A stretch of 64,000 bases of DNA from an uncultured Myxococcales bacterium. Lineage in GTDB: Bacteria > Myxococcota_A > UBA9042 > DTJE01. Shown piece by piece: positions 16,717-25,296 of the stretch (position 1 is its first letter; each line of letters starts with the position of its first letter). Location: contig CAIOFV010000043.1 of the NCBI GenBank assembly GCA_903857665.1, positions 62,001 through 126,000 on the forward strand, given 5' to 3'. The translations under genes and the position numbers were made by a program. The notes beneath the pieces are model-generated. The model did not search any database and was not told the DNA's origin. It worked only from the letters and a program-made list of their open reading frames with translations.

Positions 16717-19209
16717 TCACACGCTCCGGCCTTGTACCCCGCCCTGCTCCAGAACCGGCCCGGCGCCACCCACGTCGGCGGGCCTCAGGCCGATGTCCAT
16801 CGCTTCCATCAGGGCGCGAATCGCCGTCCGGTCCGCGACCCGGGCCTCGGCGACCAGTTCGTCCACCTTCCGCATCCAGGCGTCGAAATCCCGCAACTCC
16901 GGCCGCGACACGAACACCTTGTCCACCTGCGTCGGCAGCACCCGGTCCCGGTCCAGCAGCAGTTCCTCGAACAGTTTCTCGCCGGGTCGCAGCCCCGTAA
17001 ATGCGATCGGGATGTCGCCCTCGCGGAAGCCCGACAGCCGGATCATGTCCCGGGCCAGATCGACGATCCGGATGGGCGCGCCCATGTCCAGCACGAACAC
17101 CTCGCCCTCGCGCCCGATGGTGCCCGCCTTCAGCACCAACTGCGACGCCTCGGGGATCGTCATGAAGTACCGCACGACGTCCGGGTGGGTGACCGTCACG
17201 GGACCGCCGCGGGCGATCTGGTCGCGGAACAGCGGGATCACCGAGCCCCGGGACCCCAGCACGTTGCCGAAGCGCACCGACGCGAACCGCGTGCCGCCCC
17301 CCTTCGCCGCCAGCCCGCGGACGATCAGTTCCGCGATGCGCTTGGATGCACCCATCACCGACGTCGGGTTGACCGCCTTGTCGGTGGACAGCATCACGAA
17401 GGTCTGGGACCCGTGGATCTGCGCCAGTTCGGCGACGTTGCGCGTGCCCGCGATGTTGTTTTCCACCGCCTCGAAGGGGTTTTCCTCCATCAGGGGCACG
17501 TGCTTGTAGGCCGCGGCGTGCAGCACGACCTCGGGCCGGCGCTCGGCGAACACGCGCTGCAGTTTGTCCCGCGCCCGCACGTCCAGCACCACCGCCACGG
17601 TCTTGAGGTCCGGCCGCATCCACGCCATCTCGCCGCGGATGTGGAACAGGTTGTTTTCGTCCTTGTCCAGAAGGATCAGGAGGGCCGGGTCCAGCGCAGA
17701 GATCTGCCGGCACAGTTCGGACCCGATCGACCCCCCGGCGCCGGTGACCAGCACGCGCCGCCCGCCGTACACGGGCCCCAGCAACGGGTCGTCCTCGGCC
17801 AGTTCCTGGACTTCGCGGCCCAGAAGGTCCTCGATCGCCACGTCGCGTACCGCCGCCACCTGGGCCTGTCCGGAAATCAGTTGCGACGCGCCGGGCAGCA
17901 CCAGCACCCGCACCCCACGCTCGCCGCACAGTTCCATCACCTCGCGCTTGCGCTGCAGCGGCAGGTCCGCGATGGACAGCAGCGCCTTCGTGAACCCGGT
18001 GCGGGCGTGCAGGTCCCTCAGCACGTCCAGCGTGCCCAGCACCTTGCTGCCCTCGATCTCGCTGCCCTGCTTTTCGGGGTCGTCATCGACGAATCCTACC
18101 AGCGACAGGCCCAGGGCTGGCCGCAGGCGGATCTCGTGGGCGATGGCACGACCGTTGTCCCCGGCCCCGACCACGATCGCCTTTTCGGAATCGCCGGCGC
18201 CGGTTGGCGCCGCGGAGGTGGCCTCGTACAGCCAACGTCGCAGGAAGCGCATGCCCGTCATGCCCAGGAACGACAGGACGCCCTCCATCAGGAGGATGCT
18301 GATGGGGATGCGGTAGTACGGGTTTTCGGTCGGCACCAGGCGGAAGGCCAGCAGGACGACGGTGACGGACGCGATCGCCTTGGCGAACCGTCCGACCTCG
18401 TACAGCGACACGTAGCGCCACATCACCCGGTACACGCCGAACACCAGGTTCATGGCCAGCCGCGCCAGTACCGTGTAGGGCAGCAGCAGGATCAGTTGCT
18501 TGCCGTACAGGTCGGGAATGGGGAAGTCGAACCGCAGCGCGTAGGCGCCGCTGAACGCCACCACCACCACCAGCGCGTCCGACACGACCTGCATCACCCG
18601 GCCGGCTCGGCCCGCCGCGCGCACCGCGGCCACGAAGGCCGTGGCCAGCAGGATGCGGATGTCCTCGATGAACGAGCGGCGCTGGAGGTACAGGTGGTTC
18701 AGGCGCAGCTTGTGCGGCATGATTTCGCGGATGTAGGTCCCTTCCGGGTCCGCCGACCGCGCCAGCAGCACGTTTTCGTCGAAATAGGTGATGGACGCGT
18801 AGTCCGTGATGCCCGGGCGCACGGACAGCACCTGCCGCTGCTCGTCGTCGTACAGGGCCACGTATTTCGGGACCTCGGGCCGAGGCCCGACCAGCGACAT
18901 GTCGCCGGTCACCACGTTCCACAGTTGCGGGAACTCGTCGAACTTGGATGCGCGCAGCACGCGGCCGACCGGGGTGATCCGCGGGTCGCCCTCGACGGTC
19001 AACTGCCCGCCCAGCCGCGGGGCGTCGGCGACCATCGTGCGGAACTTCAGCAGCCGGAACTCGCGCCCGTCCCGGCCCACGCGCACCTGCCGGAACAGCA
19101 CCGGGCCGCGGCTGGACACCTTGACGGCCACCGCGGCCAGCAGAAGCAGCGGTGTCATGACAGCCAGGCCCAGCAGCGACGCGACGATGTCGAAGAGGCG
19201 CTTCGCCAT
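16717..19209 (-). CDS. fused monotopic phosphoglycosyl transferase and PglF/WbpM-like membrane 4,6-dehydratase
   Basis: An 830-residue two-enzyme fusion. Residues 1 to about 195 are a bacterial sugar transferase: a reentrant N-terminal helix, LLKFRTM, the catalytic Asp-Glu in KFDEFPQLWNV, and GPRPE. It transfers a sugar-1-phosphate from a UDP-sugar to undecaprenyl phosphate. Residues of about 205-325 form four membrane helices, followed by a degenerate Rossmann domain with VVGAGDNGR. The catalytic SDR dehydratase domain then has TGAGGSIGSE, STDKAVNPT and VMGASKR (Met in place of the usual Tyr, as in PglF/FlaA1/WbpM) and LRPGEKLFEELL. Making and loading the 4-keto sugar branch in one chain would couple precursor synthesis to glycan initiation. 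The ATG at 19209 has AGGGG upstream. Confidence 0.9.
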   Translation of the reverse strand: MAKRLFDIVASLLGLAVMTPLLLLAAVAVKVSSRGPVLFRQVRVGRDGREFRLLKFRTMVADAPRLGGQLTVEGDPRITPVGRVLRASKFDEFPQLWNVVTGDMSLVGPRPEVPKYVALYDDEQRQVLSVRPGITDYASITYFDENVLLARSADPEGTYIREIMPHKLRLNHLYLQRRSFIEDIRILLATAFVAAVRAAGRAGRVMQVVSDALVVVVAFSGAYALRFDFPIPDLYGKQLILLLPYTVLARLAMNLVFGVYRVMWRYVSLYEVGRFAKAIASVTVVLLAFRLVPTENPYYRIPISILLMEGVLSFLGMTGMRFLRRWLYEATSAAPTGAGDSEKAIVVGAGDNGRAIAHEIRLRPALGLSLVGFVDDDPEKQGSEIEGSKVLGTLDVLRDLHARTGFTKALLSIADLPLQRKREVMELCGERGVRVLVLPGASQLISGQAQVAAVRDVAIEDLLGREVQELAEDDPLLGPVYGGRRVLVTGAGGSIGSELCRQISALDPALLILLDKDENNLFHIRGEMAWMRPDLKTVAVVLDVRARDKLQRVFAERRPEVVLHAAAYKHVPLMEENPFEAVENNIAGTRNVAELAQIHGSQTFVMLSTDKAVNPTSVMGASKRIAELIVRGLAAKGGGTRFASVRFGNVLGSRGSVIPLFRDQIARGGPVTVTHPDVVRYFMTIPEASQLVLKAGTIGREGEVFVLDMGAPIRIVDLARDMIRLSGFREGDIPIAFTGLRPGEKLFEELLLDRDRVLPTQVDKVFVSRPELRDFDAWMRKVDELVAEARVADRTAIRALMEAMDIGLRPADVGGAGPVLEQGGVQGRSV

Positions 19210-19215
19210 GTTCCC

Positions 19216-20412
19216 CTACGCCCCGCCCGGGTTCGAGGCGACGTCCAGGCTGTCGCGCACCGCCGACACCACGCGGTCCACGTCCGCATCGGACATCCGC
19301 GAGTAGATGGGCAGCGACACGGACCGGACGTACGACGCGTGGGCCGCCGGGAAATCGCCGGGCTGCCAGCCGTACCGCCCGCGCCAATACGGGTGCAGGT
19401 GCAGCGGGATGAAGTGCACCGAGGTGCCGATGCCACGAGCGGTCATCGCGGCCACGAAGCGGTCGCGCGCCACGCCCCGCAGGCGCACCACGAACAGGTG
19501 CCACGCGTGGCGATCGCCGGGCGGCGCGCAGGGGGGCAGGTCCATGCGCGGGTCGCCGGCAAACGCGGCCCGGTAGGCGTCCGAAATGGCCGAGCGACGG
19601 GTCCACATGTCGTCGCACCGCGCCAGTTGCCCCAGTCCCAGCGCGGCCGCCGGGTCCGTCAGGTTGTACTTGAAGCCCGGCGCCACGACCTCGTAGAACC
19701 ACTGCGGGCGGTCGCTGACGTAGCGATCCCAGACGTCCCGGTTGATGCCGTGCAGACGCATCAAGCGCATGCGAGCCGCCACGTCCGGGTCGGCGGTCAC
19801 CGCCATGCCGCCCTCGCCCGTCGTGATCGTCTTGGTGGCGTAGAACGAAAACACGGTCGCGTCGCCGATCGTGCCGACCATCCGCCCGCCGGAGGTGGCC
19901 GGCAGCGCGTGGGCGGCGTCCTCGACGATGCGCAGGCCGCGCGCGGCCGCGATCGCCTGGATCGCCGCCATGTCGCACGCCAGCCCGCCGAAGTGGACCG
20001 GCAGCAGCACCTTCACCCGCGCAGCCTTCGCCGGGTCGGTCTGCGCCAGCCGATCCAGCGTGGCTTCCAGCCCGGCCGGGCCCAGGTTCATCGTCGCCGG
20101 GTCGATGTCCGACAGCAGGATTTCGCCGCCCAGGTAGCGGACCACTTCGGCCGTCGCGGTGAACGTGTTCGGCGTGGTGACGACCACGTCGCCCGGCCCC
20201 ACGCCCACGGCCTCCAGGGCCAGGTGCAGGCCGGCGGTGGCCGAGTTCACCGCCACGGCGTGCGGCGCCCCCACGTAGGCGGCGAACGCCTCCTCGAACC
20301 GCTTCGCACGGGGGCCCGTCGTCACCCACCCGCTGCGCAGGGCCTCGCCCACCGCGGCGATCTCGTCCTCCGAGATGTCCGGCAGCGCGAACGGCAGAAA
20401 CGGTCGATCCAC
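19216..20412 (-). CDS. DegT/DnrJ/EryC1 aminotransferase, PglE/PseC/ArnB-like
   Basis: A 398-residue PLP-dependent sugar aminotransferase. It has the [12 protein letters not shown]-terminal segment, [20 protein letters not shown], and the Schiff-base Lys in [14 protein letters not shown]. That ATK-TTGEGG form belongs to the enzymes that aminate 4-keto-6-deoxy sugars (PglE, PseC, ArnB), unlike the WbpE-type paralogue at 7.3 kb. Six bases downstream begins the fused PGT-dehydratase, so the two probably make and use a UDP-4-amino-4,6-dideoxy-HexNAc (bacillosamine-type) precursor. The GTG at 20412 is preceded by GGAGGGAG at good spacing. The exact stereochemistry cannot be read. Confidence 0.85.
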   Translation of the reverse strand: MDRPFLPFALPDISEDEIAAVGEALRSGWVTTGPRAKRFEEAFAAYVGAPHAVAVNSATAGLHLALEAVGVGPGDVVVTTPNTFTATAEVVRYLGGEILLSDIDPATMNLGPAGLEATLDRLAQTDPAKAARVKVLLPVHFGGLACDMAAIQAIAAARGLRIVEDAAHALPATSGGRMVGTIGDATVFSFYATKTITTGEGGMAVTADPDVAARMRLMRLHGINRDVWDRYVSDRPQWFYEVVAPGFKYNLTDPAAALGLGQLARCDDMWTRRSAISDAYRAAFAGDPRMDLPPCAPPGDRHAWHLFVVRLRGVARDRFVAAMTARGIGTSVHFIPLHLHPYWRGRYGWQPGDFPAAHASYVRSVSLPIYSRMSDADVDRVVSAVRDSLDVASNPGGA

Positions 20413-20444
20413 CGACGACTCCCTCCGGGGGGGACCGGGACAGT

Positions 20445-21476
20445 CTACAACTTCACGGGCCGGCCCTCCCGGGCGGACTCGTAGATGGCCAGGATCAGTT
20501 CCAGCGACCGGCGACCCTCGCGACCGTCCGAGGACGGTTCCGCGCGCCCGCGCAGCACGTCGATGACGTTCCGGTAGTAGCCCGCGTGCCCGTGGCCGTA
20601 GACGGTCGGTGGCGTGTAGCCCGCCTCCCGCACTTCCCGATCCTCGTCCTGGTACTGGTCGAAGTCCCACTGCTCGATGCGGTTCAGCGCGATCCCGCCG
20701 ACACGCGCGGTCCCCCGCAGCCCCATCATCGTGATCGAGCCTTCCAGGTTCTTCGGGTACACCAGCATGGTCACGTTCAGCGTGCCGATGGCGCCGCTCT
20801 TGAACCGCACGACGGCCGCGCCGGTGTCCTCGGCCTCGATGTCCCGGCCCAGCGTCCCCGTCAGCGACACGACCTCGTCCACGTCCCCGCCCAGCCACTG
20901 CGCCAGGTCCACGTAGTGCGACGCCTGGTTCATGAACGCGCCGCCGTCCAGCGCCCACGTCCCGCGCCAGGGCGCCTGGTCGTAGTAGTCCTGGGGCCGC
21001 GTCCAGAAGACGTTCACCTCGACGAAGCAGGGCTTGCCGAAGCGCCCCTTGTCCAGCGCCTGCCGCAGCAGTTGCACCGTCGGGTTCAGGCGGTTCTGCA
21101 GCACCGTGAACAGCCGCACGCCCTTCCGGTCGCACGTGTCGATCAGCCGGTCCACCCTCGGAAGGTCGATCCCGACGGGCTTTTCCGTGAGGACGTGGTA
21201 CCCGGCCTCGGCCGCGGCGATCCCGTGCTCCGGGTGCAGGCCCGACGGCGTGCATACCGACACCACGTCGAATCCGCCCGCCCGCAGCATTTCGTCCAGG
21301 CTCGTGAACCACGGCACCCCGCCGGCCTTCCGCGCCGCGGATTCCGCGCGCTCGGGCACGACGTCGCACACCGCGGCCACCTCGGCCTCGTCCCGGTTCG
21401 CCGCCAGCGCGTCCAGGTGGAAGCCGGAAATCCGGCCGCACCCGACGATCGCGAAGCGCAATCGCTTGAGATCCAT
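20445..21476 (-). CDS. wbpB: Gfo/Idh/MocA oxidoreductase, WbpB/WlbA-like UDP-GlcNAcA 3-dehydrogenase
   Basis: A 343-residue NAD-dependent oxidoreductase. The Rossmann glycine motif [10 protein letters not shown] is at about residues 11-20, with TEKPVG (catalytic Lys) near residue 100. [11 protein letters not shown] and the segment [23 protein letters not shown], then NQASHYVD, follow; these are hallmarks of the WlbA/WbpB group that oxidises C3 of UDP-GlcNAcA. With WbpA, WbpE and WbpD homologues in this locus it completes a UDP-2,3-diacetamido-2,3-dideoxy-uronate route. The ATG at 21476 has GGGAG five bases upstream. It lies at the head of the 21.5 to 15.4 kb minus-strand gene run. Confidence 0.85.
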   Translation of the reverse strand: MDLKRLRFAIVGCGRISGFHLDALAANRDEAEVAAVCDVVPERAESAARKAGGVPWFTSLDEMLRAGGFDVVSVCTPSGLHPEHGIAAAEAGYHVLTEKPVGIDLPRVDRLIDTCDRKGVRLFTVLQNRLNPTVQLLRQALDKGRFGKPCFVEVNVFWTRPQDYYDQAPWRGTWALDGGAFMNQASHYVDLAQWLGGDVDEVVSLTGTLGRDIEAEDTGAAVVRFKSGAIGTLNVTMLVYPKNLEGSITMMGLRGTARVGGIALNRIEQWDFDQYQDEDREVREAGYTPPTVYGHGHAGYYRNVIDVLRGRAEPSSDGREGRRSLELILAIYESAREGRPVKL

Positions 21477-21535
21477 GGGGACTCCCGTCCAGCGCAGGGC
21501 CTGCGGTCGTCCCGCGGCGCGCTGGCGTTTCGCGA

Positions 21536-21886
21536 TCAGGCGCGGAAGACGATCCGCTTGACCTGCACCAGGGGGATCTTTTCGTTGGCGCCGTCAGTCT
21601 GCAGCGTCGCCCACGACTGGTCCACTTCGACCAGCGTCGCGCCATCCGGCAGGCCCACCTCGAGGGTCCCGTCGGGGAACAGTTTGACGTGCTTGCCGAC
21701 GGCGGGCTTCATCATCTGGGTCAGGGCGTCGTTGACCACCGGTTCATCGCCGTCCTTCAGCCCCTTCTTGAACTCCTTGATGCCCTGGCCCAGGCCGCCC
21801 ATCACCGCGGGAATCCGCCCGGCTCCGAACAGCAGCAGGATCACGATCACGATCAGGATCAGCTCGCTCGTCCCGACTCCGAACAT
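21536..21886 (-). CDS. tatA: TatA/TatE-type translocase subunit with extra C-terminal domain
   Basis: A 116-residue protein. Residues 1-20 form a single short membrane helix of the TatA kind ([19 protein letters not shown]), then the FGAGRIP hinge and the amphipathic helix [14 protein letters not shown]. Multiple copies form the twin-arginine pore. The usual acidic tail is replaced by about 65 residues predicted to be strand-rich ([24 protein letters not shown] and onward to [14 protein letters not shown]), which I do not recognise. The ATG at 21886 is chosen over 21946 and 21898 because GGAGG lies five bases before it. No tatC is in the window. Confidence 0.85.
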   Translation of the reverse strand: MFGVGTSELILIVIVILLLFGAGRIPAVMGGLGQGIKEFKKGLKDGDEPVVNDALTQMMKPAVGKHVKLFPDGTLEVGLPDGATLVEVDQSWATLQTDGANEKIPLVQVKRIVFRA

Positions 21887-21900
21887 CGAAGCCTCCATGG

Positions 21901-21916
21901 GGGGATCGCGATCCCC
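21901..21916. repeat. 16-base perfect palindrome upstream of tatA
   Basis: GGGGATCGCGATCCCC at 21901-21916 is a perfect inverted repeat lying 15 bases upstream of the tatA ATG on the minus strand. It could be an operator or an mRNA hairpin occluding the region just before the Shine-Dalgarno sequence. Seen directly; function unknown. Confidence 0.5.
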
Positions 21917-21938
21917 TCCTGCAACGTCCCGTGCGGCG

Positions 21939-21954
21939 CGAGGCAAACGCCTCG
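21939..21954 (-). terminator. hairpin downstream of the secreted TPR gene
   Basis: CGAGGC (21939-21944), AAAC loop, GCCTCG (21949-21954). On the minus strand it lies eight bases after the TPR gene's stop and before tatA. There is no T-run, so it is probably an attenuator or RNA-end stabiliser rather than a full terminator. Confidence 0.35.
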
Positions 21955-21961
21955 TCCCGGT

Positions 21962-23215
21962 TCAGAACTTTATCTTCCCCAGTCCCTTCACGGCGTCCAC
22001 GGCCTTTCCGGCCTTGTCGCCCAGGCCCTTCACCGAATCCAGCGTCTTCGTCACGGAATCGACGCCCTGCTGCGGCTCGGACAGGACCTTGTCCGCCTTC
22101 GCCACGTATTCGTCCGGCTTCGCCAGCGCGTCGTCCTGGGACTTCATCGCCGCGTCCAGCCGTTTCGTGGGGTCGTTCCCGTTCTTGTCCTTCTTGCTGA
22201 AGGAATTCTTCGCGACCTTTTCGCCGTCCACCATGTCCACCGCGTCCGCCCACGACACGATCAGGTCCCAGGGGGTGTCCCAGTCGATGGGTACCAGCCG
22301 CACCCGCGGATGCCCCAGCAGCTTCATCAGGATGTAGGCCTGCACCTTGCTGTGCGGCTTGAACCAGATGTGCGGCTGGGCGCGGGCGTGCTTGTCGTCG
22401 CCCCCCTCCTCGACCACCCAGCCCAGCTTCGGCGTCCGCAGGGTTTCCACCAGCTTGAAGACGCTTTCCTCGCCCAGGTCCTTGTCCTCGGCGGGCATGC
22501 CGTTCAGCACCTTCACCTTCGCGTATCCCGTGGCCCGCTTGAAGCCGGGCTCGTCCCGCATCGCCTCGAAATCCTCGTCGGCCCGCGCCTTCTTCAGGTG
22601 GGCGATGCTGTCCGGCGTGCCCAGGTCCGACAGGCGCATCAGGTACTCGACGGCGTTCGGCCGATCGCCGTCCCGCGAATACGCGCAGGCCATGTCGTAG
22701 TTCAACTGCGCGCTGGCCGGATCCTTGTCGAGTGCCTCCCCGAATTCGTGGATCGCCGCCCGCCACTGCTTCCTTTCGAAACTCGCCATGCCCTTCTTCC
22801 GCAGTTCCAGGGCCGCCTTCTGGTCGCCGTCGGAGGCCGCGTGGGCGCGGTACTTCTTGCGTTTCGCCTCGACAACCGCCTTCGGCGCGTTCGGGTCATC
22901 GGCGGCGGGCGCGAAGCCCAGCCGCCCCAGCGCACCCTTCGCCAGGTGCTTCGCCTCCTCGTCGCCCTCGCGGTACACGCGCTGGAAGGCCCGGGCCACC
23001 ACCTGCTTCTTCGCGGCATCCAGCCCGGACACGTCGCGGTAGGCCTCCCACAGCCCCAGGCAGGACCGCAGGTCGGCAAGCGGCGCCTGGTCCGGGGACT
23101 GGAACAGCGCCTCGCAGTTGCCCTTTTCGCGGGTCCAGGCGGGCTGCGCGACGGCAGGCGCGGCCACCACCCCGATCATGACCAGCAGGAAGGCCCCTTG
23201 CAGCAGACGGCGCAA
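21962..23215 (-). CDS. secreted TPR-containing protein of unknown function
   Basis: 417 residues with an N-terminal signal peptide (RRLLQGAFLLVMIGVV, cleavage near AVAQ). A helical region with at least one TPR hairpin (FERKQWRAAIHEFGEAL to LNYDMACAYSRDG) spans about residues 140-200. A central strand-containing domain with LVPIDWDTPWDLIVSW follows, and then a Lys/Asp-rich helical tail with heptad-like VKGLGDKAGKAVDAVKGLG. The start appears to be the TTG at 23215, as no in-frame ATG or GTG lies nearby; a GGGGG stretch is six bases upstream. It is likely periplasmic. The tail may form amphipathic helices at the membrane. No family is recognised beyond the TPR. Confidence 0.7.
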   Translation of the reverse strand: MRRLLQGAFLLVMIGVVAAPAVAQPAWTREKGNCEALFQSPDQAPLADLRSCLGLWEAYRDVSGLDAAKKQVVARAFQRVYREGDEEAKHLAKGALGRLGFAPAADDPNAPKAVVEAKRKKYRAHAASDGDQKAALELRKKGMASFERKQWRAAIHEFGEALDKDPASAQLNYDMACAYSRDGDRPNAVEYLMRLSDLGTPDSIAHLKKARADEDFEAMRDEPGFKRATGYAKVKVLNGMPAEDKDLGEESVFKLVETLRTPKLGWVVEEGGDDKHARAQPHIWFKPHSKVQAYILMKLLGHPRVRLVPIDWDTPWDLIVSWADAVDMVDGEKVAKNSFSKKDKNGNDPTKRLDAAMKSQDDALAKPDEYVAKADKVLSEPQQGVDSVTKTLDSVKGLGDKAGKAVDAVKGLGKIKF

Positions 23216-23240
23216 CGCACACCCCCGTGCGAACGGAAGG

Positions 23241-23246
23241 ATTCTA
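23241..23246 (-). promoter_or_regulatory. -10 element (TAGAAT) for the secreted TPR gene
   Basis: TAGAAT on the minus strand at 23246-23241 places a transcript start near 23234, about 20 bases before the TTG start at 23215. The -35 region is poor. Confidence 0.4.
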
Positions 23247-23258
23247 CCCGAAATGCCC

Positions 23259-25187
23259 CTACTTCACCGGTTCGGCGAGCACCTTCTCGATGTCGTCCAG
23301 CGTCTGCGCGAACAGGTCGTATGCCGCCTGCATCGCGTCGGTCCGCGTGAGGTCCACGCCGGCCTTCTGGAGGGTCCGCACGGGGAAGTCGGACCCGCCG
23401 GTCTTCAGGAACGCCAGGTACGATTCCACCGCGCCGGGTTCGCCGGACAGCACCTTCCGGGACAGCGCGATCGACGAAATCAGCCCGGTCGCGTACTGGT
23501 ACACGTAGAAATTGTAATAGAAATGAGGGATGTACGACCACTCGTAGGCGTCGTCCGGCCCCATCACGAAGTCCGGCCCGTAGTACTTGCGCACCAGGCT
23601 CCCGTAGATCTCGGCCATCCGCTCGGCGGTCAGCGCGCCGCCACCTTCGACCTCGACATGCAACGCGCGCTCGAACTCGGCGAACATCGTCTGGCGGAAC
23701 ACGGTGGTGCGGATCCCTTCCAGGCGCCGGTTCAGCAGGTACAGCCGCTCGTCCTTCGTCTTCGCGCCCTTCAACAGGTGGTCCAGCAGCATTTCCTCGT
23801 TGAAGGTGGACGCGATCTCGGCCAGGAAGATGGGCGCGTCGGCGTTGATGAACTCCTGGGACTGGTTGGCCAGGTGGAAGTGCATCGCGTGGCCGAACTC
23901 GTGGGCCAGCGTGAATGCGTCCTCCAGTTCGTCCATGTGGTTCAGGAACACGATCGGGTGCTCGCGGTACGCCGCGTTGCAGTAGGCGCCCGGACGCTTG
24001 CCCGCCGCGGGGTACACGTCCACCCAGCCCGATGCCGGGTCCAGGCCCTTCGACAGGACGTCCAGGTACGCCTTGCCCATCGGCTTCAGCGCTTCCTTCA
24101 CCATCGCCACGGCCTGGGGATAGGACGCCTTGCTGCGCGCCGAGGGGAACATCGACACGTACAGGTCGTAGTAGTGCACCGCGTCGATCTTCAACAGCTT
24201 CTTTCGCAACGCCACGTACCGGTGCAAGGTCCGCGACAGGTTCTTTTCGGTCACCCGGATCAGGGAGTCGTACACGCTGGTGGGCACCGCGCTGTCGTCG
24301 ACCGAGGCCTCCAGCGCGGACCCGTAGCCGCGTGCCTTCGCGATGAAGATGTTGCCCTTCACGGCGGCATCCAGCGACGCCGCGAAGGACCGGGCGTGGG
24401 CCCTCATCGTGCCCAGGAACGCGTCCACCGCCGCCTGGCGCACCTCGCGCACCGTCGATGACCGGAAGCGCGGGAAGGACGCGAAGGTCAACGCCTGCTC
24501 GACGCCCTTCTCGTCCTTCACCTTCGGGAAGGCGACGTCCTCCTCCAGCGCACCGTAGATGAACTGGGGCGCGGCGCGCAGGTCCCCCGACAGGGCGAGG
24601 ATCTTCTCCTGCTCCTTCGACAGCACGTGCGGCCGGCGACGGATCAGGTCGTCCACGAAGTGGGCGTACCGCGCCAACCCTTTGTCCTCGCCCAGGCGAG
24701 CCTGCAGCATCGCCGGATCCAGGGACAGCAGTTCGGGCTCGACCCACGCCGCGTCCTTCTCGAACTTCGTGAACAGCGCCTGGGCGCGGTCGGTCCGGAC
24801 CTTCGCCTCGGGGCGCGTGCGATCCGTCGTGTAGTCCGCATCGGCATAGACCGACAGCCGCAGGACCTCCCGCTTGACGTCGAAGACCAGGTCCAGGCAC
24901 TTCCGCAGCGTCGCGGCGTCCTTCGACAGCTTCCCGGCGCACGGGCCCAGCGTCGCAAGGCGCGCTTCGGCCTTGGCGTATGCGACCTCCCAGGCCTTCG
25001 CGTCGGCATACAGGTTCGCGAGGCTCCAGCGGTATTCGCCGGGGATCTCGACACGCTTCGCGTCGCCCTTCGGGGCGTAGGCAGGCCAGCCGGCGGCTGC
25101 ATCGGCCGGGGCCATCAGGCCGGCGGCGCACAGCACGCAGCCGCAGGCGAACAGGGGTCGGTGGTTCATCCGGCCGGGAAGGGGCAT
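23259..25187 (-). CDS. pepF: exported M3-family oligoendopeptidase (PepF-like)
   Basis: A 642-residue thimet/PepF-type metallopeptidase. The zinc motif HEFGHAMHF is at about residue 425 and the third ligand Glu in STFNEEMLLDHLL some 30 residues later. LRKCLDLVFDVKREVLRLSVYA in the N-terminal helical part fits the PepF lid domain. PepF enzymes are normally cytoplasmic, but this one starts with a hydrophobic signal (NHRPLFACGCVLCAAGLMAPADA), possibly with a lipobox-like Cys, so it should act outside the inner membrane. The ATG at 25187 has GGAGG with 5-6 base spacing. The divergent neighbour is a HELGH metalloprotease lipoprotein. It would degrade short peptides during nutrient scavenging or signal turnover. 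Confidence 0.9.
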   Translation of the reverse strand: MPLPGRMNHRPLFACGCVLCAAGLMAPADAAAGWPAYAPKGDAKRVEIPGEYRWSLANLYADAKAWEVAYAKAEARLATLGPCAGKLSKDAATLRKCLDLVFDVKREVLRLSVYADADYTTDRTRPEAKVRTDRAQALFTKFEKDAAWVEPELLSLDPAMLQARLGEDKGLARYAHFVDDLIRRRPHVLSKEQEKILALSGDLRAAPQFIYGALEEDVAFPKVKDEKGVEQALTFASFPRFRSSTVREVRQAAVDAFLGTMRAHARSFAASLDAAVKGNIFIAKARGYGSALEASVDDSAVPTSVYDSLIRVTEKNLSRTLHRYVALRKKLLKIDAVHYYDLYVSMFPSARSKASYPQAVAMVKEALKPMGKAYLDVLSKGLDPASGWVDVYPAAGKRPGAYCNAAYREHPIVFLNHMDELEDAFTLAHEFGHAMHFHLANQSQEFINADAPIFLAEIASTFNEEMLLDHLLKGAKTKDERLYLLNRRLEGIRTTVFRQTMFAEFERALHVEVEGGGALTAERMAEIYGSLVRKYYGPDFVMGPDDAYEWSYIPHFYYNFYVYQYATGLISSIALSRKVLSGEPGAVESYLAFLKTGGSDFPVRTLQKAGVDLTRTDAMQAAYDLFAQTLDDIEKVLAEPVK

Positions 25188-25217
25188 CGTGTCCTCCAGG
25201 TTGAACGGCCCGGGGGG

Positions 25218-25223
25218 ATTCTA
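25218..25223 (-). promoter_or_regulatory. -10 element (TAGAAT) for the exported PepF gene
   Basis: TAGAAT on the minus strand at 25223-25218, with a start point near 25211, about 25 bases before the ATG at 25187. It lies back to back with the plus-strand promoter at 25232-25260. The -35 match is weak. Confidence 0.4.
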
Positions 25224-25231
25224 GCGCACGT

Positions 25232-25260
25232 TTGCGATGTGCGGAGGCGACGCATAGAAT
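25232..25260 (+). promoter_or_regulatory. sigma-70-like promoter for the HELGH lipoprotein operon
   Basis: TTGCGA at 25232-25237, a 17-base spacer, TAGAAT at 25255-25260. The predicted start near 25267 leaves a 30-base leader to the GTG at 25297. Confidence 0.55.
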
Positions 25261-25296
25261 TCCGCGTGTTTGGTGGCCCGTTCCCTGGAGGCGCCC

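Noticed and set aside
16522-20484. 1320-codon open frame on the plus strand
   Set aside because: It runs antisense to three well-identified glycan enzymes and has the His/Arg/Gln composition typical of antisense frames in high-GC DNA.
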